DNA of 54,865 nucleotides from JAVJSD01 sp040219575 (GCA_040219575.1 JAVJSD010000068.1:1-54865), one strand, 5' to 3'. Numbered from the stretch's first letter, positions 9,801 through 18,574 are shown. Numbers and translations are program-made. Notes: a model not told the origin generated them from the sequence alone.

Positions 9801-11754
9801 CATCGTCCCCGGCAGCATGTTCGGCAATCGAGACCTGGCCTTACTCAAACTGCACAAGAAAGTCGAAGGGGTGATAGGAGCCCGCCTGCCGGGCGACGCC
9901 GACCTGGAGTCGCTAGGCAGCTTCTCGGCCGGCGCCGGCTGGGACGTGCTGACCGTCGGCTACGGCTGGCGAAAGGAGACCCCCAACAGCGCGCCGCAAC
10001 TCAACGAACGCAACTTCGGCAAAGCCAAGATCGATGGCGTTACGTACGATGCCTACACCTTCGACGGCGCGAAGTACTACGGCGGCAAGCAACTTGTCCA
10101 CGACGTCAAGGCGGGTGAAGCCGCTTCGGCGGGCGGGGACTCCGGCGGGCCGGACTTCGCCGTCTCGCAGAACCGCCGACTGCTGCCGATCATCGTCGGC
10201 GTGCACTCGTACGGACCCCAGGTGACGCAGGTGGGCGACACCACCGGCAGCGTGGCGATCACGCAAGCGGTGGGCGACATGATTCGCGCGGCGATTCCCG
10301 CCCCGCCTCCCCCGCCGCCGGTCGTACCGCAACTCGCGGTCGAATTCTTCCTGAACGTGTTCGAAGACGGCGATCCGCGGCAGGCCGGCGATTGGGATCT
10401 GACGATTACGGTCAATGGCTATTCGCGAAAAGTGATGGCGCATCCGAACAACAATTCGACGATCAAATTGTCTTCCGAACTGACGGCGCAATTGCGCTCC
10501 GGCTGGAACAACATCAGCATTTCCGGTATCGAACGCGACCTGGGATTCTGGCCCGACAAGCACGACCAAATCGCCTCCTGGCAAGGGCAGGTGGCGTTGC
10601 CGCGAGCCGGCGATGTGGGGACGCACGGGTTTGTCTTCCGCTCAGATCGCATCACCAGCCCCGACACGATCTACCAGGTAGGCATCAACATTAAGGAGGT
10701 GTGGGTCTCCAACGCCACCGCCAGCGCGACGACCGACGGTGGAGCGGCGCCGCCCAAGCCGACGGTCGAACTGCTCGACGGCATGCTGACGATCACCGGC
10801 ACCGACCGAAACGACGATCTGCACGTCAGCGAGTCCGACGGCGACCTGGTCGTCTCCGGCGTCGGCTACCGCGTGGCCAAGGATTCCGTGCAGCACATCG
10901 AGATTCACGGCGGCGCCGGCGACGACGACATCACGATCGAGACCGACATCCCCGCGGCGATCTACGGCGAAGCCGGCGACGACTCGCTCCAAGGCGGCGA
11001 CGCCGACGACCTGCTCGACGGCGGCGAGGGCGATGACGTGTTGTACGGCGGCGCGGGGCGCAACCTGCTCCGCGGCGGATTGGGTGAGGACACGCTCGTC
11101 GGACGCGCCGACCTGGACTCGTTCGACGGCGGCGACGGGCTCGACCGCACTTACCTGCTGGTCGACGGCGGGGTGGCGGCCATCGAGGTGGATCAGGCGG
11201 CCGACGCCAACGGCGATGGCGAACTGAACTTCCTCGACGTGCTGGAGGTGATCGAAGGCATCCGCCAGGGCGCCGCGTCCGGCGAAAGCCAACAGGGCCT
11301 CAGCCGCGACGCCAACCAGGACGGCGTGGTCGATTTCTACGACGCGCTCGCCCTGATCCACCTGCTCCGCAGCGCCGGCGCCGGCGCCGGCGGCGACGTT
11401 GATTCGTCAACAACCGAAATCGCCATGTTCGTGGCCGCACCCGCCGGAGCGGACGCCGGCGACCAAGGGGAATCCCTCGCGACCGACCAGCCGCCCGCCG
11501 ACCTGTGGTGGAGCGTGCTGCTGCAAACCGAAGCCAACGGCGATTTGCGGGAACCCACATCGCCGACGCCCACGACCGAGTCGGAGTCGGTGGATCCGCA
11601 GACGCAGTCGCACGACGCGGTGTTCGCTGAACTGGCCGCCGGCGACGACCCGTTGTCGCCTCTCAAGCAACCGGCCAGCGAAGACGAAATCTCTCTCACC
11701 CTCTGGCTCGACGACGAACTGCTCGAGGATCTGGCCGGCGAGGTGGTGGCCTGA
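6850..11754 (+). CDS. Giant exported trypsin-like protease with RTX-type, FG-GAP and dockerin repeats
   Basis: This encodes 1634 residues from the ATG at 6850, chosen because the next residues are the basic planctomycete LEPR-XLL-like signal (RRRLRMECLEERALLAG). In order: Ca-binding RTX-type GGDGDDxLxGG repeats from about 113-160, with more near 275-300 and 400-450; about seven FG-GAP/VCBS repeats (GDFDGDGRDDLLFR) at about 480-788; a trypsin-like domain at about 900-1147; a beta-rich region; more RTX repeats at about 1355-1420; and a type I dockerin pair (DANGDGELNFLDV, DANQDGVVDFYDA) near 1452-1510. The protease triad is visible as His942 (TAEHV), Asp995 (NRDLALLKL) and Ser1098 (GGDSGGP), so activity is likely. 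The C-terminal 120 residues are acidic. The protein probably acts outside the cytoplasm, calcium-dependent and possibly docked to a cohesin. An ECF sigma gene follows 167 bases downstream. Confidence 0.9.
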   Translation: MFTPRKPNRKRPARRRLRMECLEERALLAGDLSVTWNDGLVTVEGSSGDDVIVINQVGDQIVFDGGSFQLPDGNASLPRTYVDSPQFSEFRIDAGEGNDVVVNNTNIPMRIYGGTGDDFLIGGDGDDELHGDDGDDFLDGGAGDDELWGSAGRDNLHGGRGVDQLHGGADGLQDVMRGDVLDTFINPTGEEAVGDGAARDSNGGYTGEQFGFQVTWNDGVIWIDATNADDTLVFAQSEGRLFIPGWGTVYQVQEVRYIDVRGGAGDDVIINTLSVDSYMRGGDGDDLLVGGRSRDVLWGNAGEDALAGGWGSDSTIADDNVSIDIGDRKVAVLGTSANDRILVNQNSDSLIIYVGTVEAGESRDRQVASLALNHLDTQQVEILGYDGDDYLRNNTNRLGLLIGGAGDDTIFGGGARDIIHGDAGDDRIDGNGGDDYLDGGADHDHLNGGGGVDWAENGEDVINVEPRLEYDLVTPQFDIVTNRIASGYLDGFDEFVSGDFDGDGRDDVLFREIDSGANRIAFARGAEDFTIVIDRIPRDWINGFDEVEVGDFDGDGRDDLLFRQVDSGWNRILFARGNEEFSPVTDRIPRGWINGFDEVVSGDFDGDGRDDLLFREVDSGFNRILFARGVESFVEVTDRIPRGWINGAEEVVAGDFDGDGRDDLLFRQVESGDNRILFARGNEQFVEVTNRIPRGWINGFDEVVSGDFDGDSRDDLMFREVVSGDNRILLARGNEQFEAVTNMIATGHINDFDEFLAGDFDGDGRDDVMFREVASGTNRIGFSRTPVHIKKYAFHDGSFLELRVTQGQAFGTLRRFADGEWESIDYVSSFRIENGALHIVLPDGSEQVQYLQADFNAVMDSYFSELQSPSSNLRSIVGATLSEAQLVNANGDHVARSLLDSVGAIYTATGSFSLENLGDVDFVGSGTLLDYGGNQWVLTAEHVAEAILGADDLLFDVRRFDDQINGPLEGINDGPRGDIYRVIDIVPGSMFGNRDLALLKLHKKVEGVIGARLPGDADLESLGSFSAGAGWDVLTVGYGWRKETPNSAPQLNERNFGKAKIDGVTYDAYTFDGAKYYGGKQLVHDVKAGEAASAGGDSGGPDFAVSQNRRLLPIIVGVHSYGPQVTQVGDTTGSVAITQAVGDMIRAAIPAPPPPPPVVPQLAVEFFLNVFEDGDPRQAGDWDLTITVNGYSRKVMAHPNNNSTIKLSSELTAQLRSGWNNISISGIERDLGFWPDKHDQIASWQGQVALPRAGDVGTHGFVFRSDRITSPDTIYQVGINIKEVWVSNATASATTDGGAAPPKPTVELLDGMLTITGTDRNDDLHVSESDGDLVVSGVGYRVAKDSVQHIEIHGGAGDDDITIETDIPAAIYGEAGDDSLQGGDADDLLDGGEGDDVLYGGAGRNLLRGGLGEDTLVGRADLDSFDGGDGLDRTYLLVDGGVAAIEVDQAADANGDGELNFLDVLEVIEGIRQGAASGESQQGLSRDANQDGVVDFYDALALIHLLRSAGAGAGGDVDSSTTEIAMFVAAPAGADAGDQGESLATDQPPADLWWSVLLQTEANGDLREPTSPTPTTESESVDPQTQSHDAVFAELAAGDDPLSPLKQPASEDEISLTLWLDDELLEDLAGEVVA

Positions 11755-11921
11755 TGCGGGGCGAGGCCGCATCCAGGCTGCAGGGCGGCGCGCGATGTGG
11801 TGGGCCGCAACGTCGCGGATCGCGTCGACTTGCGACGGCCGGGCTGGTTTGCCAGAATCGTCGGCATTCCGCCGGCTGTTGCCATCATCCCGCCCACCTT
11901 TGTGCGCCCTGCCAGCAAAGC

Positions 11922-12527
11922 ATGGACGAACCTGTCACTTCCTGGATTCGCCGCTTGAAAGAGGGCGATGAGCAAGCGGAAGAGCAAATCTGGAAGGCCT
12001 ACTTCCCCAAACTTGTCACCTTCGCCCGGCATAAACTCGCGGGGACGCGGAAACGCGAGTTCGATGAGGAGGACGTAGCCATCATGGCGCTGAACAATCT
12101 GTTCCGCGCCGTCAGCGAGCAACGTCTGCCGAAGCTCGACGATCGCCTCGATTTCTGGCGGGTGCTGGTGGTGATCGCCGTCCGCGAAGCGAACGGACAC
12201 CGCCGCCGCAACCAGACGCAGAAGCGGGGTGCAGGAACCGTCCGCGGCGAGTCGGTCTTCATCCGGCGGGACGAACTTGCGCAATCGGGCATCGAACAGG
12301 CGGCCGGCTCCCAACCGACGCCGGACGCCGTGGCCGAACTCGCCGAATCTTGCCAGCGGATGATCGACGAGTTGGAGGATCCCGAGCTGCAACGGATCGC
12401 CCTGCTCAAGCTCGAGGGTTACGCGAACCGCGAGATCGCCGAGCAGTTGGGCTGTGTCGAGCGGACGGTCGAACGCCGCCTCGAGCGCATCCGCGTCTTG
12501 TGGTCGGCGCACTTTTCCGCCGGGTGA
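11922..12527 (+). CDS. ECF-family RNA polymerase sigma factor
   Basis: This encodes 201 residues from the ATG at 11922 (MDEPVTSWIRRLKEGDEQAE). Region 2 is visible at about 20-95 (WKAYFPKLVTFARHKL, then DEEDVAIMALNNLFRAV, FWRVLVVIAVREA). Region 4 lies at about 140-195, with a helix-turn-helix reading EGYANREIAEQLGCVERTVE. It belongs to the short planctomycete/verrucomicrobial ECF type with a DEEDV motif in region 2. No anti-sigma factor lies next to it. It could control the giant protein gene upstream or the DUF2339 operon downstream, but no promoter motif shared by them was recognised. Confidence 0.9.
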   Translation: MDEPVTSWIRRLKEGDEQAEEQIWKAYFPKLVTFARHKLAGTRKREFDEEDVAIMALNNLFRAVSEQRLPKLDDRLDFWRVLVVIAVREANGHRRRNQTQKRGAGTVRGESVFIRRDELAQSGIEQAAGSQPTPDAVAELAESCQRMIDELEDPELQRIALLKLEGYANREIAEQLGCVERTVERRLERIRVLWSAHFSAG

Positions 12528-12729
12528 AGCGCGATTGATTTCGCGCTCGCGGCGATTGCCACGGCACGCCGCCTCGCGCGAATCCCGCCCGGCGTCGGGC
12601 GGCGCGGAGAATCGCGCGCAACACGTGGCGGCATTTGCCATACTGTGCGGGTGGAGCGGCGGCTTGCCGGCGGGTTTGGGCAAGTTCCCGCGACCGAGTC
12701 GGTTCACCACGCATGGCGCCGGTTGCTCG

Positions 12730-14634
12730 ATGGAAATCCTGTTTGGCTTGCTCTTGATCGTGATCCTTTTCTGCCTGGCGGCCGGTCCCGTCCTGGGGCT
12801 GGTCGCGCTGCTGCAAGTCGTCGCCTTGCGGCGGCGATTGGAGAGACTCGAACGGGGCGGGGAAGGGCGAGAGGTCGTCGACGCCGAGGCGACTGATTCG
12901 ACCGTCGCGGCGGAGAAGACGCCGGGCGAGTCCTCACCCACCGCTGAACCGACGGTCGACGAACATTCCGCGCCGTCTACCGAAGACACAGCGTCTGCCG
13001 ATGCCGCGTCATCCCAACCATCGTTCAATTGGGAGATGTTCTTCGGCGGCAAGGCGCTGGGCTGGATCGCCGTGGTGCTGCTGCTGTTTGGGGCGGCGTT
13101 CTTTTTGCGCTACGCCTTCGAGAACAACTGGATCGGTCCGATGGGGCAGGTCTCGATGGGGGTCGTCGCGGGCGCGGGCCTGGTGGTGTTCGGCTGGTGG
13201 TGCGACCGCTATCGTCGCTGGGGCGTCTTCTCGCAGATCGTCACCGCCGCGGGAATGTTGCTGCTGTATCTGACGACGTTCGCCGCCTTCGGCTTCTTCA
13301 CGATCCTGTCGCAGCCGATCGGCGGGCTGTTCCTGACGTTGATCGTCGCCGCCGGCGCGTTGTTGGCCGTGCTGTACAACAAGCGCTCGCTGGCGCTGAT
13401 GACGGTCGTCGGCGGGCTGTTGACGCCCCTGCTGCTGCAGTCGCCGCACGACCGTTATCCGCAGTTGTTCGTCTACCTGTTACTGCTCAACGCCGGCGTG
13501 CTGCTGGCGACCTACTGGCGACGGTGGTCGGCCGTCAGTCTGGCGGCGCTGGCCGGCACGCAGGCGGTTTTTTGGCTGTGGTACGCCGGCAACTATCATC
13601 CGGAAAAGCTTGGCTGGGCGATCGGCTTCCAGGCGGCGATCTTCGTGCTGCTGTTGACGCATTCGCTGGCGACCCATGTCTTGCCGGAGCGACAGGCGAA
13701 CACATTCGACCTGATTCGCCTGTCGCTGACGGCGGCGGCGGGATTCGCCGCCGCCTACACGCTGTTGCGTGAAGAGTACCAACCGTGGCTCGGCACGCTG
13801 GCCGTCGTGATGGCGGCGGTGTACGCCGCTTGGGCCCGGATCACGTTCTGGCGCCGCGGCGACGACCCGCGACAGACGCTGGTGGCCCTGGCGGTCGCCG
13901 TCGCCTTCGCCGCCATCGCCGTGCCGGTTCAACTCGACGCCCGTTGGGTGGCCCTGGGCTGGTCGGCCCAAGCCGCCGCCTTGTGGTGGTTCGGCCTGCG
14001 AATCCGCCGCGGCGCGCTGCTGCGCGTCATGGCGACCGTGCTGGCCCTGCTGGCCCTGCGGCGAGTGCTGCTGGTCGATACGCCGTGGGAGACGCGCCAG
14101 CCGTTCACGCCCATCTTCAATATTTACGCATTGCCCTCGCTGGGCGTGGCGGCGTGCGTGATCGGCTCGGTCCTGCTCGCCTTCCGTCATGCCGCGCGGC
14201 TGGGCAAGAGCGAGTTCGTCTGCGTGCGCATCGCGGGACTGGTCGGCGTGTTGCTGGTGCTGACCATCCTCTCCGTGGAGACCTACGGCTATTTCGACGC
14301 TTACGCCGCGCTGGCCCCGACCGATACGGCCCCAACGGATACGGCCCAGTGGCGGTGGCTGGGGCAGATGGCGCTGTCGGCGCTCTGGGCGGTGTACGCC
14401 TCGGCCATCCTGGCGATCGGGTTCGTGATGGACCGCGCCCCACTCCGCTGGACCGCCTTGGGGCTGTATGCGCTGACGATCATCAAAGTGTTCCTGTTCG
14501 ACATGGCGGACCTGGCCGAGTTGTATCGGATCGGGGCCTTCATCGTGGTGGCCGTCATCCTGGCCGCCGCCGCCTGGGCCTATCAGCGATTCACACCCAA
14601 ATCGCTGTTCGCGGGCGCCTCTCCCCAGCCGTGA
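12730..14634 (+). CDS. DUF2339 multi-spanning membrane protein
   Basis: This encodes 634 residues from the ATG at 12730, chosen because the first residues (MEILFGLLLIVILFCLAAGP) form a membrane helix. A short coiled segment and an acidic Ala/Ser/Thr linker (about 35-100) precede many hydrophobic helices to the end. The signature NWEMFFGGKALGWIAVVLLLFG at about 100-120 is the DUF2339 opening, where a conserved glycine-rich loop enters the first core helix. Function of the family is unknown. The next gene (DUF3999) starts 14 bases after its stop, the usual pairing for these families, so the two proteins probably form one membrane complex. Confidence 0.88.
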   Translation: MEILFGLLLIVILFCLAAGPVLGLVALLQVVALRRRLERLERGGEGREVVDAEATDSTVAAEKTPGESSPTAEPTVDEHSAPSTEDTASADAASSQPSFNWEMFFGGKALGWIAVVLLLFGAAFFLRYAFENNWIGPMGQVSMGVVAGAGLVVFGWWCDRYRRWGVFSQIVTAAGMLLLYLTTFAAFGFFTILSQPIGGLFLTLIVAAGALLAVLYNKRSLALMTVVGGLLTPLLLQSPHDRYPQLFVYLLLLNAGVLLATYWRRWSAVSLAALAGTQAVFWLWYAGNYHPEKLGWAIGFQAAIFVLLLTHSLATHVLPERQANTFDLIRLSLTAAAGFAAAYTLLREEYQPWLGTLAVVMAAVYAAWARITFWRRGDDPRQTLVALAVAVAFAAIAVPVQLDARWVALGWSAQAAALWWFGLRIRRGALLRVMATVLALLALRRVLLVDTPWETRQPFTPIFNIYALPSLGVAACVIGSVLLAFRHAARLGKSEFVCVRIAGLVGVLLVLTILSVETYGYFDAYAALAPTDTAPTDTAQWRWLGQMALSALWAVYASAILAIGFVMDRAPLRWTALGLYALTIIKVFLFDMADLAELYRIGAFIVVAVILAAAAWAYQRFTPKSLFAGASPQP

Positions 14635-14648
14635 GAAATGACACGATC

Positions 14649-16073
14649 ATGAAGTCAACTCGACCCTCCTGCTGTTTCCCATGCGGCCCGCAGCGCCGCG
14701 CGGAGCGGCTTGCCTTCACCGCCGCGTTGGTGTCGGTGCTGATGACCGGCGTGGTGCGAGCGCAACAGGAACCCTCGGCGCCCCCGCGCGATGAGCCCAC
14801 GTCCGCCGCGCCGCGGGACGAATCGCTCCAGCGCTGGGAGTACTATATGGAGATTCCCGACAAGCCGCCGGGCGAATCACCCTGGTACGACTTGGTCCTC
14901 ACGCCGCTGGTGTTCGACGCCGCGCGCTACGACCTGGCCGACCTGCGGCTGTACGACGCCCAGGGCGAGGAGATCCCCTACGCGCTGCGCGTGCGGACCG
15001 ATCAGTCGGAACTGGCCGACATCGAGGCCGAGTCGTTCAATCGCATCGAGCAGGAAGACGGATCGCGGCAGGTCTCGCTCGATCTCGGCGAGAAGCCACT
15101 CGAACACAACGAAGTCGAAGTCACGATGACCGGCTCCGACTATCGAAGAAAGTGCGTGGTGGAAGGGAGTGACGACGGCAAGCAGTGGAAGATGATTCGC
15201 ACGGAGTACCTGCTCGACTTCCAACGCAACGGCGACACGTTGCGCGACGACACGATCCGTTATCCCGCCAGCCGCTTTCGCTACCTGCGCGTGACGGTGC
15301 ATCCCGATCCTCAGCAAGACGCGTCGGGCGACTGGCAGTTGCAGGATGTGACGGTCCGTCGCCGCGTTCGCATTCCCGGCGAGAACGTCACCCGCGACGC
15401 GCCGCACGGCGACCGCGAACCGGTGCCCACGGATCAAGGGCCCGGTTCGCAATGGCTGATCGACCTGGGAGGAGAAAGCACGCCCTGCGCGCAGTTGCTG
15501 GTCGAAATCGAGAGCGACGAGTTCGTTCGCGATTGGAGCGTGGAGGCGGCCGGTCCGGATCGGCCGGGCGAGGAGTTCAGGTGGATCGCCGGCGGCACGT
15601 GGCGGCGGAAAGCGGGCGAGGAGAAGCAATCGTTCGTGGCGCAGTTGCCGCAGGATACCCGCGCCGCACGGCTGAAGCTGTTGGTCACCGACAATCGCAA
15701 CCCGCCCCTGAAGATCACCTCGATCAAGTACCTCGCTCCGGCTCGGCAGGTGGTCTTCGCGGCGCGGCCGAAATCGCCGCAGGGTCCGCTTCGGTTGTAT
15801 TTCGGCAACCCCGAAGCGGCCGAGCCCCGCTACGATTTCGCCCGCAACCTCGCGCCGCAACTCCAGCCGCCGCCGCAGCGTCTGCGGCTCGGCGAAAGAG
15901 AGACGAATCCCAAGTACGAACCCGAACCGCCGCCGCTGACGGAACGGTTGCCGTGGCTCGTGCCGGTCGTGCTGTCGGCGGCCGTGCTGGTGCTCGCCGC
16001 GTTGATTGGCAGCCTGGCGCTGGCCGCCTTGAAGCAGTCCGACAGCGCCGAACCGCGGGCGGAAGGAGGGTGA
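14649..16073 (+). CDS. DUF3999 exported, membrane-anchored protein
   Basis: This encodes 474 residues from the ATG at 14649. Residues about 20-38 are a hydrophobic export signal ending VVRAQ. The body is beta-rich: an N-terminal module (DLADLRLYDAQGEEIPYALR), then a discoidin-like stretch (SRFRYLRVTVHPDP) near 205-220. A C-terminal membrane helix (WLVPVVLSAAVLVLAALIG) lies near 435-455. The arrangement matches DUF3999, which is found next to DUF2339 in many bacteria. The large extracytoplasmic part presumably binds sugar or wall material together with the DUF2339 partner; this is inference. The gap of 14 bases indicates co-transcription. Confidence 0.85.
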   Translation: MKSTRPSCCFPCGPQRRAERLAFTAALVSVLMTGVVRAQQEPSAPPRDEPTSAAPRDESLQRWEYYMEIPDKPPGESPWYDLVLTPLVFDAARYDLADLRLYDAQGEEIPYALRVRTDQSELADIEAESFNRIEQEDGSRQVSLDLGEKPLEHNEVEVTMTGSDYRRKCVVEGSDDGKQWKMIRTEYLLDFQRNGDTLRDDTIRYPASRFRYLRVTVHPDPQQDASGDWQLQDVTVRRRVRIPGENVTRDAPHGDREPVPTDQGPGSQWLIDLGGESTPCAQLLVEIESDEFVRDWSVEAAGPDRPGEEFRWIAGGTWRRKAGEEKQSFVAQLPQDTRAARLKLLVTDNRNPPLKITSIKYLAPARQVVFAARPKSPQGPLRLYFGNPEAAEPRYDFARNLAPQLQPPPQRLRLGERETNPKYEPEPPPLTERLPWLVPVVLSAAVLVLAALIGSLALAALKQSDSAEPRAEGG

Positions 16074-16099
16074 CGACAGCGGCCGCCACGTACGGACTC

Positions 16100-16154
16100 C
16101 CTTGCTGACGCAACGGGCTCGGGCGAAGGCGACGAGCCCGCTGCGCCAGCAAGG
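16100..16154. repeat. REP-like palindrome (55 bp)
   Basis: Arms CCTTGCTGACGCAACGGG and CCCGCTGCGCCAGCAAGG pair over about 22 positions with three mismatches around a short loop (GGGCGAAGGCGACG region). It lies between the DUF3999 stop and the next gene. It has no T-run, so it could stabilise mRNA ends or be a mobile REP unit. No second copy was seen in this window. Confidence 0.6.
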
Positions 16155-16315
16155 CAGTGTCGCCTCCGACATCGTGACACGGTCAACATGGACCGAGCAT
16201 TTCTCAAGGTGTTTTCGCTCGCCGGCCGCGGATGTGGTACAAAGAGCGCCGTGGCGCGGATCGAATGACTGCGCGGCCGTGCCCCAAGTTTCTTTTCCTT
16301 CAGGGGAGACGGATC

Positions 16316-17029
16316 ATGTCGCATCGAATCATCTTTTGGTGTGCATTGCTTGCTGGACTAGCGTGGCCCAACAGCTTGTCTCGCGTGCGCGCACAAGACG
16401 CGGCGGCGACCGAAGAACCCGCCGCGACCGCCGAGGCGGCGGCGGAGGAGGACGCAACCGAGGAACAGCCCGCCCCGCTGACCGACCGGTTGCTCGAAAT
16501 CGCCCGCTCCCGCGTCGACGCGCACGAGTTGCGATTGGAAACGTTGCACATGCTCGCCGAGCTTCGAGAGGGATTCGCCCAGGCGCGCCTGGACAGAGCG
16601 AAAACGCGTCTCAAGCAGCGGTCCGCCAGACTCACGGCCGCCGAGGCGGAGTTGCAGCACAGCGAGGCCGAATTGAAACGGCTCGAGCGGTTGGTGAAGG
16701 AGGGTGCCGTGGAAGAAACACGGGTCTTGTTCGCGCGAAACGAGCATCGCGGCGCAACGCAAATGCTCCACCAAACTCGGGCGGCCGTCGCGGAGATGGA
16801 GGCGGAGCTGCGGGAAGCGGAATTCCAGCGGCAGGAAGTGAAATTGGAGTCAGCGCTGCAAACCTCCCAGGCGATGCTCGCGCTGCTGGACGCGCAGGAA
16901 GGTCTGGCCCGGGCCGAAGAGGCGCTCCGGCTTCGCGCGCGTTTCCGACGGGAGTTCCGGGATCGGGAAGACAGACCGGCCGAGACTCCTGGTTCGAGCG
17001 ATGCATCGACCGACCGTCCCGAGCGATAG
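16316..17029 (+). CDS. Exported coiled-coil protein
   Basis: This encodes 237 residues from the ATG at 16316, which has AGGGGAG eight bases upstream. Residues 1-24 are a signal peptide (IIFWCALLAGLAWP, ending RVRAQ). A low-complexity Ala/Glu stretch (about 26-52) follows, then a long heptad-rich helix from about 60 to 205 (ERLVKEGAVEETRVLFARNE and similar). The coil pattern recalls the hairpin of RND membrane-fusion proteins, but the flanking lipoyl halves are absent, so it is not a complete adaptor. Role unknown. Its stop codon abuts the stop of the convergent gene with no spacer (TAGCTA at 17027-17032). Confidence 0.75.
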   Translation: MSHRIIFWCALLAGLAWPNSLSRVRAQDAAATEEPAATAEAAAEEDATEEQPAPLTDRLLEIARSRVDAHELRLETLHMLAELREGFAQARLDRAKTRLKQRSARLTAAEAELQHSEAELKRLERLVKEGAVEETRVLFARNEHRGATQMLHQTRAAVAEMEAELREAEFQRQEVKLESALQTSQAMLALLDAQEGLARAEEALRLRARFRREFRDREDRPAETPGSSDASTDRPER

Positions 17030-18574
17030 CTACGCCGCGGCCGTCGTCTCGCCGCGCATGATCTGCTCGATCTGCCGGCAGTCGTCCGTCGAGGGGAGAC
17101 CCCACTCCGGCTGATACTGAAAACATTGCCCCGCCGATCGCCACTGGAAGTTCTCTTCCAGAATCTCGAAGTGGTCGGTCGTGATCAGCGCCGGATGCAG
17201 CGCCCCGCAGGCCCGGCTGACCTGCAGCAGTTCCTTTCGCAGCGTGACCAGGTAGTTCGCCACGCGGACCGACTTCAGCCCTGGATGAACTCCCCGCACC
17301 AGCCAGCGATTCTGCGTCGCCACGCCGGTCGGACAATGGCCCGAATGGCACCGCAGCGCCTGGATACAGCCGATCGCCAGCATCGCTTCGCGTCCCACGT
17401 TGATGGCGTCGCAGCCGAGCGCGAAGCCCAACAGCGCCGCCTCGGGGAAGCCGAGCTTGCCCGAGCCGATGAAGACGATCTGCTCGTGCAGTCCCTCGGC
17501 CACGAACTTGGGATAGACCCGCGCCATCGCCAGTTTGAACGGCAGCGCGACGTGGTCGCTGAACACCAGCGGCGCGGCCCCGGTGCCCCCCTCGCCGCCG
17601 TCGATGGTGATGAAGTCGACGCCCTTGCCGGTCTCCCGCATCCGCCGCGCCAGTTGCTCCCAGAAGGCGATCTCGCCGACGGCCGACTTGATGCCGACCG
17701 GCAGCCCCGTGCGATCGGCCAGTCGCTCGACGAAATCGAGCAGACTGTCGACGTCGTGAAACTCACTGTGGCAGGAAGGGCTCGCGCAGTTTTTTCCCAG
17801 GGGGATGCCGCGGATGTCGGCGATCTCGCGCGTGATCTTGCTGGCCGGCAACAGTCCCCCCAGGCCCGGCTTGGCGCCCTGGCTGAGCTTGATTTCGATG
17901 GCGCGGATCGGGTTGGCGGCCACGACGTCGAGGAACTTCTCCAGTTCAAAGCGGCCCTGTGCATCGCGGCAGCCGAAGTACGCCGTGCCGATCTGCCAGA
18001 CGAGCGCGCCGCCGTGCTGGTGATGCCGCGAAACGCCCCCTTCGCCCGAGTTGTGCAGGCAGCCGGCCAGCTTCGCCCCACGGTTGAGCGACTCCACCGC
18101 CCGGCCGCTGAGCGAACCGAAACTCATGCCCGAGATGTTCACCACCGACTCCGGCCGAAAGGCGTGCTTGCGGCCCCGCGCGGCGCCCAGCACCTTGGCG
18201 CAGGGAATCGGAAACCGCGGATCGTAGCCGGGCTCGTCGGGCTTGCGGTCGGGAATGGGAAAGGCCGCGTGTTTGATGATGACGTAGTTGGGCGAGGTCT
18301 CCAGGTCGTTGTCGGTGCCGAAGCCGAAGGTGTTGTTCTCGCTCTTCGACGAGGCGTACACCCATCGCCGCTGGTCGCGGCTGAACGGCCGCTCCTCGTT
18401 GTTGCTGGTGACGATGTACTGCCGCAGTTCCGGCCCGATGTTCTCCAGCCAGTAGCGGAAGTGCCCCAGAATGGGGAAGTTGTGAATGATGGCGTGTTTG
18501 CGCTGCATCACATCGAACAGCGCCCACAACAGGAGCACCACCACCACACCGCCTAGAATCGGAAGCCACTGCAT
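17030..18574 (-). CDS. FMN-binding glutamate-synthase-like oxidoreductase, membrane-anchored
   Basis: This encodes 514 residues. Residues about 5-22 (LPILGGVVVVLLLWALFD) are an N-terminal membrane anchor. The rest is the central FMN-binding (beta/alpha)8 domain of glutamate synthase large subunits: SGMSFGSLSGRAVESLN near 150-165, the phosphate-binding DGGEGGTGAAPLVF stretch near 322-340, and C-x5-C-x4-C (CIQALRCHSGHCPTG) near 400-415, which binds the 3Fe-4S cluster in GltB. The glutaminase domain is missing, so ammonia or another amino donor is likely, and the electron donor is unknown. Stand-alone proteins of this family are common in bacteria; the substrate is not settled. It is not next to any gltD gene here. 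Confidence 0.88.
   Translation of the reverse strand: MQWLPILGGVVVVLLLWALFDVMQRKHAIIHNFPILGHFRYWLENIGPELRQYIVTSNNEERPFSRDQRRWVYASSKSENNTFGFGTDNDLETSPNYVIIKHAAFPIPDRKPDEPGYDPRFPIPCAKVLGAARGRKHAFRPESVVNISGMSFGSLSGRAVESLNRGAKLAGCLHNSGEGGVSRHHQHGGALVWQIGTAYFGCRDAQGRFELEKFLDVVAANPIRAIEIKLSQGAKPGLGGLLPASKITREIADIRGIPLGKNCASPSCHSEFHDVDSLLDFVERLADRTGLPVGIKSAVGEIAFWEQLARRMRETGKGVDFITIDGGEGGTGAAPLVFSDHVALPFKLAMARVYPKFVAEGLHEQIVFIGSGKLGFPEAALLGFALGCDAINVGREAMLAIGCIQALRCHSGHCPTGVATQNRWLVRGVHPGLKSVRVANYLVTLRKELLQVSRACGALHPALITTDHFEILEENFQWRSAGQCFQYQPEWGLPSTDDCRQIEQIMRGETTAAA

Noticed and set aside
12454..12729. N-terminal extension of the DUF2339 frame
   Set aside because: The frame is open upstream but overlaps the sigma-factor gene, and the residues are not membrane-like; the ATG at 12730 starts directly with a membrane helix.
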